From positions 7,032,501-7,096,500 of the forward strand of contig JAVTVX010000013.1 of the NCBI GenBank assembly GCA_033439265.1: 64,000 nt of DNA, read 5' to 3'. Numbering within the stretch: position 1 is the first letter of the stretch; the number at the start of each line of letters is the position of its first letter. Made by a program: the position numbers and the translations under genes. A model generated the notes under the pieces. That model was not told the DNA's origin, did not search any database, and saw only the letters and a program-made list of their open reading frames with translations. Origin of the DNA: Dillenia suffruticosa. Taxonomy: Eukaryota; Streptophyta; Magnoliopsida; Dilleniales; Dilleniaceae. Shown piece by piece: positions 24,462-36,492 of the stretch.

Positions 24462-25330
24462 GAGTTTGAGTCGTCAACAAACAACTGTTTTGCTTTTCAT
24501 CTTCCCCTTCCCATTCTCATTACGAGAACAAAACATTCTTTGCTTCTCCTTCCATTTCAATCACAATGTTGGTGATTTCTCCGACCGATGAATTAGTCGC
24601 CGGAAAGGGCGTGGATTACCCCGCCGGAATCCAACCCTCGCTTCTTCGCCGGAAAAAAATAAGTAAAAATGCCAAGTCCAGATAACCACTCACTCTAGAA
24701 GCCACGCCCCCGGTTGGATAAAAACAGAGAGAGAGAGAGAAACGTGTTGAAAATTGTGATTGGGGGAGAGTACCAGTAGGCGCCCAAAACGCCAAACCAT
24801 CCCGCTTTCTGAATTCCATATGGAACCCTTTCTCTCCCATATCCGCCCTTAGCTTTTCCATTTATTTACCCCCCTATGCCACTCGTAGGATTTAGAAAGG
24901 GAATTTGGTTTAGCTCTTGTTTCTACCGCAGTTTTTTTTAGACATTTTTAGCCATATTTATATAACTATGAAAATTAACGATAAAACAGAAAAACTACTC
25001 TATTGTATTTAAACCCTCACTCTTTCCTCACAAAAAATAATTTTCTCTCTCAAATCTCACTTTAAATATAATGTCTCAACCAACGACGCACGGTCTAATT
25101 ATGAAATATTAAATTTTTTAATCAAAATTTCAAATTCAAATTTTTGAAATAAAAAAAGAGATATCAGAAAAGTCAATCCCTAAATTGGATTCTATAACTA
25201 CTCAAACTTGATAAATTAGATTTTCAAATATCATTAATCAAATAAAAAATAAATATAATTTCTTAATCCAAGTCAAATTTCTTTATTTTATATTTTATTT
25301 TAATTTATTTTAATCATCACAAATCTCTAA
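24462..25330 (-). promoter_or_regulatory. 5' region of the PBL17-like kinase gene
   Basis: Upstream of the ATG at 24461 lies a GC-richer leader-like stretch to about 24860, with CT/GA runs (24728-24740). AT-rich DNA follows to 25330. No clear TATA box or start site can be assigned, and no other gene is seen here. Confidence 0.35.
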
Positions 25331-25333
25331 AGA

Positions 25334-26556
25334 TAGGCATGGACCGATTTCAGCCTGAAAATCGACCCTGTTATTTCGTGAAAGTTCGGACCCGAAATCG
25401 GCTCGAATTACAGTAAATCGGACCAAACGGCCCAACTATAGGATGCGAGCCGGTTTGATTCTTTTTTTTTAATCGGGAACTAGTTTGGCGCGGCATAGGG
25501 ACCGGCATGGAACCAGCCCGCGAACAGGCTTGCCGGTTCCATGTAAGAAAAACTCTCTTCTCGAGCTTAAAAAAAAAATTTAAAACAACACAGATCGTAA
25601 AAAAATTCTAAAAATAACATACCATGTCAGGTTTTCAAGATTCGACATGTACAGTTCCATGTCGAGTCTTAAAAACTCGACATGAGATGGTTATGAACAA
25701 TACCATGTCGAGTTTTCAAAACTAGATATGGTACTGTTCCATGAACAGTGCATGTCGAATTTAAAAACTCGATATATTGTGATATTTTTAGAATTAATTT
25801 ACCGCGGGAGATATTTAAAAAAGAATTTTTTCTTCAAAGCCACATCCACACAAAGCTCCTCTCCTCTCTCTCTCTCTCTCTCTCATCTGTCTCTTCCTTA
25901 AATCAATATCAGAACTTATCTTTTCTCTTAAATTGATACTCAAAATCAAACCTAGCACATCAAGAGACGCAAAAAGGGCATCAATTTCAAGTTCTCTATC
26001 AAAAACTCAACAATGCCATCATCTACTATAGTCGTCGGTGGTAAGAATGAAAATTTTGATTATTCCCTAAATCTTGATCTTTTCAAGCCCTTGTACATGT
26101 GTAAAGCCTCAAATGCCATTTTCAAACACCATCATTCTCCAATTTATGATTTTTGTTGCCAATCACCACTCTTAGCCATAGATTTTGGTAAAGATCACCA
26201 ATGATGGTGGTTTGAAACTCCAAAAATTGGTTTTTGAACATTCTTTTATGATTTTTGAGCTCCCAGTTATCAAAAACTCGAGTTTTAAACATTAATCTTC
26301 AAACACTAGGTCTTGGTTCAAGTTTTGGACGGTTTTTGCAAAGCATGACCAAAAAACTACTGAACCGACTCGGTACAACCTGGCTCAACTGGTCTAGTTC
26401 AGCGAGTTGGGCCAGTTTCAAGCAAATTTTTTTTGGAACTGACCTGACACGGCTTGAGAAATGTCTTGATATGGCAGTTGAACCAGCCCATGATTCCTTG
26501 GCCCATCCCGAACTGAACTGAGTTGGCCCAACATGGCCCGAACCCAACTCTACAAA
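25334..26556. mobile_element. Possible degenerate hAT-type element
   Basis: The left end TAGGCATGGACCG and the right end, read in reverse, TAGAGTTGGGTTCGGGCC both begin TAG. They are followed by the CCGG/GGCCC-rich text (gaccggcatggaaccagccc; gttggcccaacatggcccga) typical of many plant hAT elements. No matching 8-bp flanks are visible and no transposase is present. A 63-codon ORF (26013-26204) inside has no recognisable domain. The palindrome array at 25597-25805 lies within this region and may be a separate insertion. Confidence 0.3.
25597..25805. repeat. Foldback element with four 26-27-bp palindromes
   Basis: An outer inverted repeat (left gtaaaaaaattctaaaaata, right read in reverse gtaaattaattctaaaaata) encloses four imperfect palindromes at about 25623, 25658, 25703 and 25750. 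Each begins CATGTCRRG/A and most end with CGACATG or a decayed form. The spacers also hold short inverted repeats (gtactgttc/gaacagt). The core TGTCGAGTCTT...CTCGACA resembles that of the 62.6-kb element. Confidence 0.75.
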
Positions 26557-26569
26557 CCTCTCTTATAAA

Positions 26570-26924
26570 AATAAACAACAACAACAACAAACTAAGGTTT
26601 AATCTCAAAAATTTAGGGTCAACTATTTGAAAAACAAATTTAAAAAAGATAGAGAAAAGAAAAAAGAAATAAATAAATCAAATAATATATATAAATAAAA
26701 ATAAAAAGAAGATAAGAAGAAAAATAGAAATAAAAAGGAAAATAGATAAATAAATCAATAAGTAAATATTTAAAATATATTGGTTTAATTAGTGCGGATT
26801 CTTTTACGCCATCCATTCCTATTCAAGACCATTTTTTTTTCTAAACTCTTAATTTTCATGTTTTTATGGATAATTTGCATCCAAATTTTCAATGGTCTAT
26901 CTCTACGTTTTACTAAATTTCCTA
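26570..26924 (-). mobile_element. RTE-type LINE fragment, 3' part, interrupted by the CACTA element
   Basis: Read on the plus strand: aacaacaacaacaaactaag, tttaatctcaaaaatttagg, a low-complexity stretch, then ggattcttttacgccatcca, ttcctattcaagaccat, ttttcatgtttttatgg and ctatctctacgttttact. This is the order of the 3' end of plant RTE LINEs in reverse orientation, as I know it. It breaks at CTA (26922-26924), where the CACTA element begins, and resumes after 35943. Confidence 0.65.
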
Positions 26925-26939
26925 CACTACAAAAAAACA

Positions 26940-28300
26940 AGAATTTAGCGACGAATTTTAGTAACGAAAAATATTTGTCGTAAATTTTCAACAACTTTAG
27001 TGACTAAAAAGGGCATTGTCACCAATTAACTACGATTTTATCAACAAAAAAATTTTTATTCAAAATTTAGCAACGAAAACAGTTTTCGTTACAAAAGTCG
27101 TCGCCAATTTTGGACGAAAAATTTTTTATGCAAAATTTGTTGCCAATTTGCGACGAAAAAAAAATCGTCGCTAAATTTGCAACGAATTTCAAAATTCGTC
27201 ATTAAATATTCGTCCCAAAATTTACAACGAATTTCAAATTCGTCCCTAAATTTACGACGAATAAATTATTCGTCCCTAAATTTACGACTAATTTAACCAT
27301 TCGTCCCTAAATTTGGGACGAAAAAGAAATTCGTCCCACCAAAGAAATTCGTCCCTAAATTTGGAACGAATTCACTTATTCATCCCAAAAATTTGCGATG
27401 GATTTCTCAATTCGTCCCTAAATTTGAGATGAAAACGAATTTGTTCCTAATTTGCGATGAATTTTTAAATTCGTCGCAAATTTAGCGACAAATGTTTATA
27501 TTCGTTACAAAAAATTAGATTATTTGTTACTAAATTTATTGTAAATTAGCGACAAATATAACATTTGTGGTAAAATTCGTCGCTAAAATTCATTTTTCAG
27601 TTTACTTGTGTTAGTAACATTTTCTAATATTAAAAAATAATTTGTAAATGGTGATATACATTGATAGCGTAGAGAATTTTAAGATGTTCATAAAACCAAT
27701 AACTTTTTACAAAAAATAATTCATTCATTATCTGGTTATATAAAAGAATGATAATATAGTGTAATTTTTTAAATTGGTACATTCATTTTCTATTTATTCA
27801 AATGTTTCGTATAATAATAAAAATATACATTAATTTTAGTCAAAATCTTATAAATTTATTTAAGTAATCGATTCACTAAACTAAAAGTTAAAATAGAAAT
27901 ACTTGTTAATTAATGATCAATATAATAAATGTTTTTTATAATTATATCATAGTATGCAAATATTGTTAATAAATTGTTTATTTAGTTTTTATTTTAGTGC
28001 ATTCAATGAGTTTTTTGTTAGAAACTATAAATATCATTGCTAAATTCGTTGCAAATTGTAAATGAAAAAAATTATTTGTTACCAAAAACGTTGCACATTG
28101 TGACAAAAACATATATTCATCGCAAATTTAGTGACGAAAACATTCTTGTATCGCAAATTTTAGCGATGAAAATTATTTTCGTCCCTGATTCAGGGACGAA
28201 TTTTGTTTTCGTCCCTGTCATAGACGAAAATTAAATTTCATCCCTGATTTCCAACGAATTTAGGGACAAAAGATTTTTGTCCCTAATTTCAATATATTAC
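26940..28300. repeat. Left subterminal repeat region of the CACTA element
   Basis: Dozens of ACGAA/TTCGT motifs in both orientations, often as TTTGCGACGAA, TTAGCGACGAA or TCGTCCCTAAATTT, in two blocks (26940-27600 and 28040-28300) separated by AT-rich DNA. In En/Spm elements such motifs bind TnpA (family knowledge). Confidence 0.85.
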
Positions 28301-29100
28301 TTCTTCATTCTCACTCTTACTCTTACTATCTCTCTCTCTTTTTCTCTCTCGCTTTGTTCATTTTCGAATAGCGGCGAAGGTGGTTCTGTGAAGGGATGGT
28401 GGCAGGGATGCCGGATCTGCGATTGTGATAGGTAATCTTTCTCTCTCTCTCTTTCTCTCGGCCGCAGGAAGCAAGCCGTCGGATCTGCCCTTCGCGGCCC
28501 AGCCACAACCCCTACGTGGCCCAGCCTCTCGAAGGGGCTGCCGGCCCCTGCGCTGCCCAGCCTCTCGCAGGGGCCACCGGCCCATGCTGGCCCCTGCGCT
28601 ACCCAGCCTCGCGCAGGGGCCGCTGCCCCCTACCCCTTCACATGTGGCCCATGGGGCTGGGCCCTTGCACAGCCCAGATAGGCCCATTGGGCCATGCCCG
28701 GCCCATCATTGCCACTTTAGATTAGTTAATAGATCAATATTGTTAAATGTTCAATATTTAATTCTTTATTTGATTATATGATCATATTTAATGTTATTGT
28801 AATAATTTTGTTAATTTGTTTTATATTAATTAAGTTTATAATATTATTTATTATTATATTAAATTTTTGTAAAATTAAGGTTAGAATTATTGATAATGTT
28901 GAATTTTGTGAAATTAACGTTTTTTTTATAATCTTTAATTTATACTGTGAAATTAACATTAAATTTTTATGCAATTAACGTTATTATTTATTGTTATATC
29001 AACTTAGCTGGGATTAATGATGATATTATTATTGATAATTTAGTAGTTTTTATTAATATTTTTAAATTTTTAAATTTGGTGACAGGGAAAATACAGAAAA
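28301..29100 (+). repeat. CT-rich leader and GC-rich minisatellite inside the CACTA element
   Basis: 28325-28475 is CT-rich and contains a possible donor (gatag|gtaatc at about 28431). 28490-28690 is strikingly GC-rich against an AT-rich background. It consists of imperfect repeats of a gcccagcctctcgcaggggc-like unit with cggcccctgcgct. 28700-29080 is AT-rich and looks like a leader intron of the transposase. Confidence 0.55.
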
Positions 29101-29112
29101 AAAGAAGTTGGA

Positions 29113-32100
29113 TGTATAAAAAAAATTTATCTGATCGTCGGGATTTAACTGATGAGTTTATTTTTGGGGTGGGAACAATTTTTAGATTTTGCTTGTAGTC
29201 ATATTGATTTTATGGATGAGAATAAACTAAGGTGTCCGTGTAGAAGGTGTCATAATAGTAAATTTTTGCAGTGTGATAAAGTTAGAAAACATTTTTGTAG
29301 AATTGGTTTTATCTCGAATTACTATAATTGGACATGTCATGGTGAACCGTTCATTTCTAATGACGAGTATGGACAAAACAGATAATTCTCAGTTAGTGGG
29401 AATCAGAGTTATTATAATCAATTGAATCTATATCAGAGGATGGTAATTGATGCAACGGGTCCAAATTTTGTTCCTGAACCAAGAGCTGTAAGTTCTAGCT
29501 TTGCTCCAACATTTGAACATGGGTATACTAGTTATGTATCACCATTGGATGAGGTAGAAGTACTAGGTGTTGATAAAAATGTGAATAATGAATCATCTCT
29601 CCAATTTCAGGAAGTGTTACGAGCTGTAGATGAACCTTTGTGGACTAGTTGTGACAGGCATACTAAGCTATCTCTAACAGCAAGACTGTTGAATGTCAAG
29701 GCAGAGCATAATGTATCTGAGAATTGTTTTAATGATTTTGTTCAAGTTATTGGAGAAGTGTTGCCGCGTGATCATATTATACCCAATGATTTCTATAGTA
29801 TGAAAAAGCTGGTGAAAGAATTAGGTCTTCTAATGGACAGAATGGATATTTGCAGAGATGCTTGTATACTATATTAGAGAGATGATAAAGATATAGAATT
29901 TTGTAAATTCTGTAATCAATGTAGATATAAGAGTACTAGTAGATCGGGTCGTAATCAGCGGCGTACATCATATAGACAAATATTTTATTTGCCTTTAACT
30001 CCTAGGTTACAAAAGCTTTATGCACCTGAGACCACTGTTGAACACATGACCTGACATACAAATCATGAAACAGAATAGGAGTTAATGTGTCATCCTTCAT
30101 ATGCAGAGACGTAGAAATACTTTGATAAAACATATTTTGAGTTTGCGAGAGAGACTCGAAATATTAGGTTAGATTTCTGTGTTGATGAGTTTTCTCTATT
30201 TAGCAAATCAGGAAGAACTTATTCTTGTTTGCCAGTTATTTTAACGACGTATAATCTTTCACCCCGTATGTGTTTGAAAATACCGTATATGTTTTTAACA
30301 TTAGTCGTGCCTGGCCAGCAAAATTTGAAGAAGTTAATAGATGTTTACATGCAACTATTGATTGCGGAGTTGAAACAACTATAGGATGAAGGTGTTTCTA
30401 CATATGAAGTTCATACTAATCAGATATTTGTAACGAAGACTGCTCTTTTTTGGACCATAAATGACTTTTCGACTTATAGTATGTTATCGGGATAGAGTAG
30501 CACTGGGATTTTAGGATGTCTAATATGTTTGGAGAGATCAAAATTATTCAGATTGAAATATGAGAAGAAAACGAGTTATTTTGATTGTCATAGACAATTT
30601 TTACCGTTAATTCATAAATTCAGAAGAAATAAAGAATAATTCACTAAGAATAGAATTGAAAGAACACCTTCTCCATGAGATTAACCGGTGAAAAAATTTC
30701 GCATAGTCCTTAACTTTCCATCTGCTATTGAAGAGTCACATGGTACAACATATGGCTATGGTCATTCGCATAAATGGACTAAAGAGAGTATATTTTGGAA
30801 TTTACCATATTGGAAGAGTCATTTGGTTTATCATAATCTCGATATAATGCATATTGAGAATAATGTTTTTTGATAATCTGATAAATATAGTGATAGATAT
30901 CACTCGAAAAATGAAAGACAACTTGAATGCAAGAAAAGATATGCGACTCCTTTGTAAACAACCCATTCTTGATGTCGATGAAAGTAGTAAGGGATCAAAA
31001 CCGAAGACAGTTTATACATTGAATAAGGATCAAAGACGGATTATTTGTAAATAGTTGAAATCATTGAGTTTTCCTGATGGTTATGTCTCAAATCTTGGAA
31101 GATGTATCGATTTAAAGGAATGTAAGTTGATTGGTTTGAAAAATCATGATTGTCATATATTTATGGAAAGACTAATTCCTATTACTTTTAAGGAACTCTT
31201 ACCAAATTTTGTTTGGAGTGTCATTACGGAGTTAAACATTTTCCTTCATAATATTTGCTCGATAGTGTTGAGACATTCACACATGGAGATGTTAGAGAGA
31301 GAGATTCCAATCATTTTGTGTAATTTAAAAAGAATATTTCCACCGTCATTTTTTGATTCTATGAAATATCTTTTGGTTCACTTGTCATATGAGGTGAAAG
31401 TTGGAGGTTCTGTCCAATTTCGATGGATGTATCCATTTGAAAAGTGAGTTTTTCATCTTTTATTTTTCGTTATCAAAACATATAAAATTACTAATTTCAT
31501 TACATATAATTTTCTAATACATTTTATTTTATTACAATTAGATTCTTATATCATTTGAATAAGAAAGTGAAAAATAAAACATGTGTTGAAACCTCTATTG
31601 TCAATGCATATATTGTGAAGAAAATAACAACGTTTGTATCATATTATTTTGAATTTCACGTTTAGTACAAAAGACGGAGAGCAGAAAGAAATAATGAGAG
31701 TTCTATTAATCCAAATTTGAAGTCATTCTCAACTTTTAACTATCTTGATCAACTAAGTTGACCATGTAAGCATAAATACTTAACTGGTCAAGAATGGCGG
31801 GCATCCCACACATATATTTTACTGAACTATCCAGAAGTGATGTCATATTTCGAGTTAGTATATATTTTCTATTTTATATATTTTTTATGTCGTAAATTGT
31901 TTGTATTAAAATTTATTTTCTTTGATGGTAGGATTTTCCAAACGTATATTCTAAAATTTCGATACATGAGTTTGATCGTTTCCGCGATGAAAAATTTACG
32001 CCATGATTCAAAAAATATGTAAGTAGACTAAAAATTATTTAAATATTTACTTTAAAACATATTAACATATTTATTTGACTTTAAATCCATGATAATCAAG

Positions 32101-32850
32101 CTCAAGTTGAGCAAATATTGTTAATCCATCTGTCATGGGGTCCAAAATCAGTGGTACGAATTTGGCCAGCATATTTCATAAATGGGTATAATTTTCATAC
32201 TGAAAAATATGGAATGGGGAAAACGACAATAAATAATGAGATTTGTGTTTAGTCATCCAATGATGGTAGAGATCAAAATGATTTTTTTGGTTTGTTGGAT
32301 GAAATTGTAGAGGTAGAGTACCTTAATCTAGAATTACGGGTTGTTTTATTTATGTGTCGCTAGTTTGACCCTGTCAAAGGGATAAAGTACATCCACAGTT
32401 TAATTTGATTGAAATAAATCATAAAAAATTATATAAAAGATATGAACCATTCGTATTGACACAACATGCGATTCAAGTATTTTATATTTCATATGCAAAT
32501 TTGAAACGTAACAAAATTGATTGGTGTGGTATTTATAAAACGAAAGTACGAAAAAAAATTGAGAAATATTGGAAAGACATAACATATCAACAGAGGAAGT
32601 TATCGATATATTTCAGACCGAGGAATATAATATTCCAACGTTACGAGATTCCATCAGAATATTGATAGATGTGAATGCAAGTGAAATTCATGAAAAAGAC
32701 GATGAAAAATCTAATTTTGAGACAGATGATTATGATGAGGATGGGGATGATGAGGATGGGGATGTTGATGATAATGATATTGAAGAGTCTAATTTTGAGG
32801 CACATGATGAGGATAAAGATGACAATGAGAATTTTGATTTTTTATGACAG
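29113..32850 (+). pseudogene. TNP2-like CACTA transposase, broken by stops and frameshifts
   Basis: Domain order is still clear. The transposase-associated domain (29113-29385: FLDFACSHIDFMDENKLRCP, CRRCHN) has a frameshift near 29165. The TNP2/Transposase_21 core (about 29640-30880) includes LDFCVDEFSLFSKSGRTYSC, IDVYMQLLIAEL, YFDCHRQFLP, SIFWNLPYWKSHL and HNLDIMHIENNVF. A DUF4218-like block follows (31090-31445: PNFVWSVITELNIFLHNICS, SYEVKVGGSVQFRWMYPFE). A DUF4216-like block (about 32130-32570: FINGYNFHTEKYGMG, VVLFMCR*FDP) ends in an acidic tail (32700-32846). In-frame stops occur at 29875, 30052, 30112, 30382, 30493 and 32361, each where the family has Trp. Some gaps (31445-31560, 32025-32100) may be introns. 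Confidence 0.85.
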
Positions 32851-33111
32851 GTAAGTTTTGTTTTCTTAATATAAGAAAAATCATGTATTTATCTATTTAC
32901 TGTTTCATTCTAAAATTTATATATTTGATTTGTTAATATATTATTTTTTATAGGTCATTAGAAAAGATTTCTAGACATAATGGTGTCTTGTTTCGTCGCA
33001 TTTAATTAGTCAAATTAAATATGGTAAGTTTATTCATATTCTTCATTATGCATCTGATGAAAATGTAATTTTTATTTTTTTATTTTTCTTAATAATATAT
33101 TATTGTTGACA

Positions 33112-34934
33112 GTTTCGACGTGGTAGCCATAGTCGAAATTCTAATGAAAGATCATGCTCTTTACCATCGCAATTCGTTTCGGCACCTTCGCAATCTCATT
33201 CCCTTGCCGGCAATGTACCTTCGCCTCCCCCTTCTGTTGCAGGCCCTTCGCATTCTCAACAAATGGCTAATAATATACCTTCGTCAATCCCTTCGGTGAA
33301 ACACTCGTATGCAGATAGGGAAGACAAACGAGATTTGATAGTCCCTTACGGAAATTCGTAAGTACTAAATTTTAAAATTTCAGATATATTATTTCTTTTA
33401 TTTATAAAACAAATTATTTTTTTAACTATCTTGTTTATTTAATATTGTTTGTTTGAAATTTTATGATAGATTTACAAATTCTGTACATGTTATTCACAAA
33501 ATTTGAATAACCATTGAGGAGGGGTTTCGATAATTTACACAAGTACTCAGGAAAAAACAAAAGAGGTATGGTGGAGCGAGTTCAAAGTAAGTTATCCAAA
33601 TCAATTATATATGAAATTAAGTTAATAACTTTATAATTAATTGGTTTTTTTCCCTTATAGCGACTATTCACTTGGGACGAGACTGAAAAATTGGAAATAA
33701 GAAGAATTTTCAAGAAAAAATGTGGCGATCACATCCGACTCGTTCTAAATCATGCGAAGAGATACGGAAAAAAGTTAAACTGCATCGCCGAGCAAAATTG
33801 GGGCATGATTATGAATTTTTGGGAATCGGAGGAGAGCAAAAGAAGAAGTGAGAAGAATAAAAAAAACCGAGTTTATAATTCAAGGGAATTGTTTGCAACA
33901 TATGCGGGATGCTCGATCAATATCGATAAATATAGAAATAGATTGTTAATTTTATACAAACACTAATTTTTTAATCTAATTTAAACTATTTTATTATTTC
34001 TAACAGTGTTTTTTTATTTTAGGCAAAGGAAACGGGGACCGAGCCTTCATTCATAAATATTTTCACGCGCACATTTCAGAAAAAAGACAAGACTTGGAGC
34101 GGGGAGAGAGTTAAAACAATTAAGATTTGTAATTTCAAAATTTCTAATTATTTAATGAACATTTTCAATGTTGATTTGAATATATTATGTTAAACATTTC
34201 ATAATAATATAGGAAGATAAATTTATTATATTAGTCTCTCCCAAGTTTATTTTTATTGCTGACTTGATTTTTTGATTTCTAATAAATTACTTAATAGAGA
34301 TTTTCTTTTTCTTTTTCATAAATTTCAACTTATTCAATGTTAATATGAATGTTCATAATTTAGATTCTATATAGTCTCATGATTTATTATACGAATTTTT
34401 TTATTTTCCTTTATATATATATATATATATATAATCAAAATTATAAATACTTGTATTATATTGTTATTGTAAATTTATTTTAATTTTTTTCATGACAATA
34501 CAGGAGAAATATGATGAGTTATCACGTAGAAGTTCGAGTGCTAATGATGATATTGATAACTTGAAAACATGGCTCGAGGTGACTGGTGGACCAAAAGGGG
34601 TAGAGTAATTGGGCTAGATTCTTGGAGCGGAACTTACAAAATCGCTGATTCATCTTCTTCCACTCCATCAGCGGTCAGGGCAGAAATAAATCAATTGAAT
34701 CAAGAGGTGAGTCATTTGAAGGAGCTACTGCTGCAAAGAGATCAGGAATTCAATGAACTTCAAGCAAAACACATGCAAGAAATGAATGAGTTTCGCACGC
34801 AACAAATGTTAATCATGCAGTATCTTCAGTTAGCCTCCGCTCTAAGTCTGATTCCCCCTTCTATTTCTCCTCATGATAATACTCGCGATGGTGATGAAGG
34901 TGATGATTTTTTCGATGGTGTAGGTCGTGCTTGA
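33112..34934 (+). pseudogene. Second CACTA gene, Transposase_24/TnpA-like
   Basis: Pieces: 33112-33360 (Ser/Pro-rich start FRRGSHSRNSNERSCSLPSQ); 33661-33966 (TWDETEKLEIRRIFKKKCGD ... NWGMIMNFWESEESKRRSEK); 34024-34130 (AKETGTEPSFINIFTRTFQK); 34503-34934 (EKYDELSRRSS, then WSGTYKIADSSSSTPSAVRA and a coiled coil rich in Glu/Gln/Leu, LNQEVSHLKELLLQRDQEFN). The order fits plant Transposase_24 (PF03004) proteins, thought to be the DNA-binding TnpA partner. AT-rich gaps between pieces look like introns with partly plausible sites. A shift near 34600 puts the last part in another frame, so I treat it as broken. Confidence 0.72.
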
Positions 34935-35224
34935 AATTGTATACTGTTATTTTACTGTTACATTTTGATACTCGTTATATTGATTTTTTTTGTTATGTAT
35001 GGTTATTGATATTTTAACATTAGACTTGATATTGTTTTTATCTTTGATATTACTATTATGATTTTTTGTTGAATTTTTAATTTATTGATTTTATTGAATA
35101 GTTAGTTATATTGATGAGTATAGATGGATGAAATTTGATATAAAAAATGATTTGGATGATTAATTGTTGATGGAATTGGATGAGCAGGTATAAATACAGG
35201 TTATATAGGAAAAAATGGTCCAAA

Positions 35225-35930
35225 TATACCAATAAAATTTATATTTGTCGCAAAATTTGTCCTTGAAAACTATACTCATTGTAAATTTCGTTACTAAAAT
35301 TGAATTATAAATTTGAATTAGCGATGAATTTTGGGATGAAAAACATTTGTCACAAATTTGCGACGAATTTTTTTTCGTTCCTAATTTGCCACGAATTCCA
35401 TTTCGTTACAAAAATTCAGATGAAAAAAACTATTCATCGCAAATTTGCGACGAAAATTATATTCGCGGCAAATGTGCGACAAAAATATTTCGTGGCAAAT
35501 TTGCGACGAATTATTTTTCGTTGGTAATTTGCGACAAATAACTTATTCTTTGCAAAATTTGCAACAAATATTTTTTCGTCACAAAATTGACGACGAAAAT
35601 GTTATTCGTCGTAAATTTGCAATAAATAAAATTTTCGTCGCAAATTTTTCAACGAAAATTTTATTTGTTCCAAATTTGAAATGGAAATTTTATTTGTTGC
35701 ACATTTGTGACGAATAAAATTTTTGTTGCTAAATTTGTCACACATAATGAATTTTGCGACAAAAAAATATTTATTGGAAATTTTTACAACGAATAATTAA
35801 ATTTTCGTCCCAAAATTTTGCGACGGCTTTTTAGCAACGAAAAAAATTTGTTGCAAAATTCGTCGCAAATTTATTTTGGGACGAAATTTTCTTGCAAATT
35901 TGTCGCAAATTTTATTGCAAATTGATTTTT
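35225..35930. repeat. Right subterminal repeat region of the CACTA element
   Basis: About 700 bp of TTTGCGACGAA, CGTCGCAAATTT and related motifs in both orientations, mirroring the left end. It ends directly in the terminal inverted repeat. Confidence 0.85.
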
Positions 35931-35943
35931 TTTTGTAGTGCTA

Positions 35944-36265
35944 TATTTAACTTCTCGGTTCTCCCAATAAATGTATATTTAGGTCTTCTTTACACATATT
36001 CAAACCATCTCAAACGATACTCGTATTTTATCTACAATTGAATTAACTTCCAACTTATTTCGAATTTTTTCATTTCTAATTCTATATTTTCTAATTTTTC
36101 CACACATCCACCTAAATATAATCATTTCTACTACAACCATCTTTTATTTTTGTTATTATTTAATAGCTCAATACTCAAAATCATATAATAGTATAGTTTT
36201 AACCGCGATTCTATAGAATTTTCCGTTCAAGTGCAATAGTATCGTGCTAATTGTTTGTCTCCCAT
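35944..36265 (-). mobile_element. RTE-type LINE fragment continuing after the CACTA insertion
   Basis: On the minus strand part of the reverse-transcriptase C-terminus can be read: TILLHLNGKFYRIAV followed by a decayed LLY. The family has an IPLKLKGKFYRTAVRP-like stretch there. Other plus-strand landmarks are ggtcttctttacacatattc, aaaccatctcaaacgatact and tccacacatccacctaaata, in the expected order. It joins the 26570-26924 fragment if the CACTA element and one CTA are removed. Confidence 0.7.
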
Positions 36266-36460
36266 TTTTTCTCATTTGACAAAATTTTTACGCTGACTGT
36301 CAATCTACTGTAACCCTACTCCTTTATTTTGGTTTGGAACCGATCGTGACGGAATTTTTCATATAGAGGTATATAAAACGAATTAAGAGAAAGAAACCAA
36401 AAATAGATAGTAATAAAATAAGATATATATATATCATAAAATATATATCTATAATAATAG

Positions 36461-36492
<32 letters not shown>

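Larger units (their letters stand above)
26925..35940 (+). mobile_element. CACTA (En/Spm) DNA transposon, 9016 bp, decayed
   Basis: Begins CACTACAAAAAAA (26925-26937) and ends TTTTTTTGTAGTG (35928-35940), a perfect 13-bp terminal inverted repeat starting with the CACTA signature. The 3-bp target duplication CTA flanks it (26922-26924 and 35941-35943). Both ends carry long subterminal arrays of ACGAA/TTCGTC-type motifs. Inside are a TNP2-like transposase pseudogene and a second Transposase_24-like gene, in the order usual for plant CACTA elements. Many stop codons and frameshifts mean it cannot make its own transposase. The ends look intact, so it might still be mobilised in trans (inference). 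Confidence 0.93.

Noticed and set aside
26013..26204. 63-codon ORF near the palindrome array
   Set aside because: No recognisable domain; lies in probable transposon debris.
26940..28300. Repeat array that might be taken for a CRISPR or centromeric satellite
   Set aside because: Motifs are in both orientations, irregularly spaced, and end exactly at CACTA terminal repeats; they are subterminal transposon motifs.
28358..28781. ORFs over the GC-rich block in the CACTA element
   Set aside because: Present on both strands and made of repeated GC-rich units, so not evidence for a protein.
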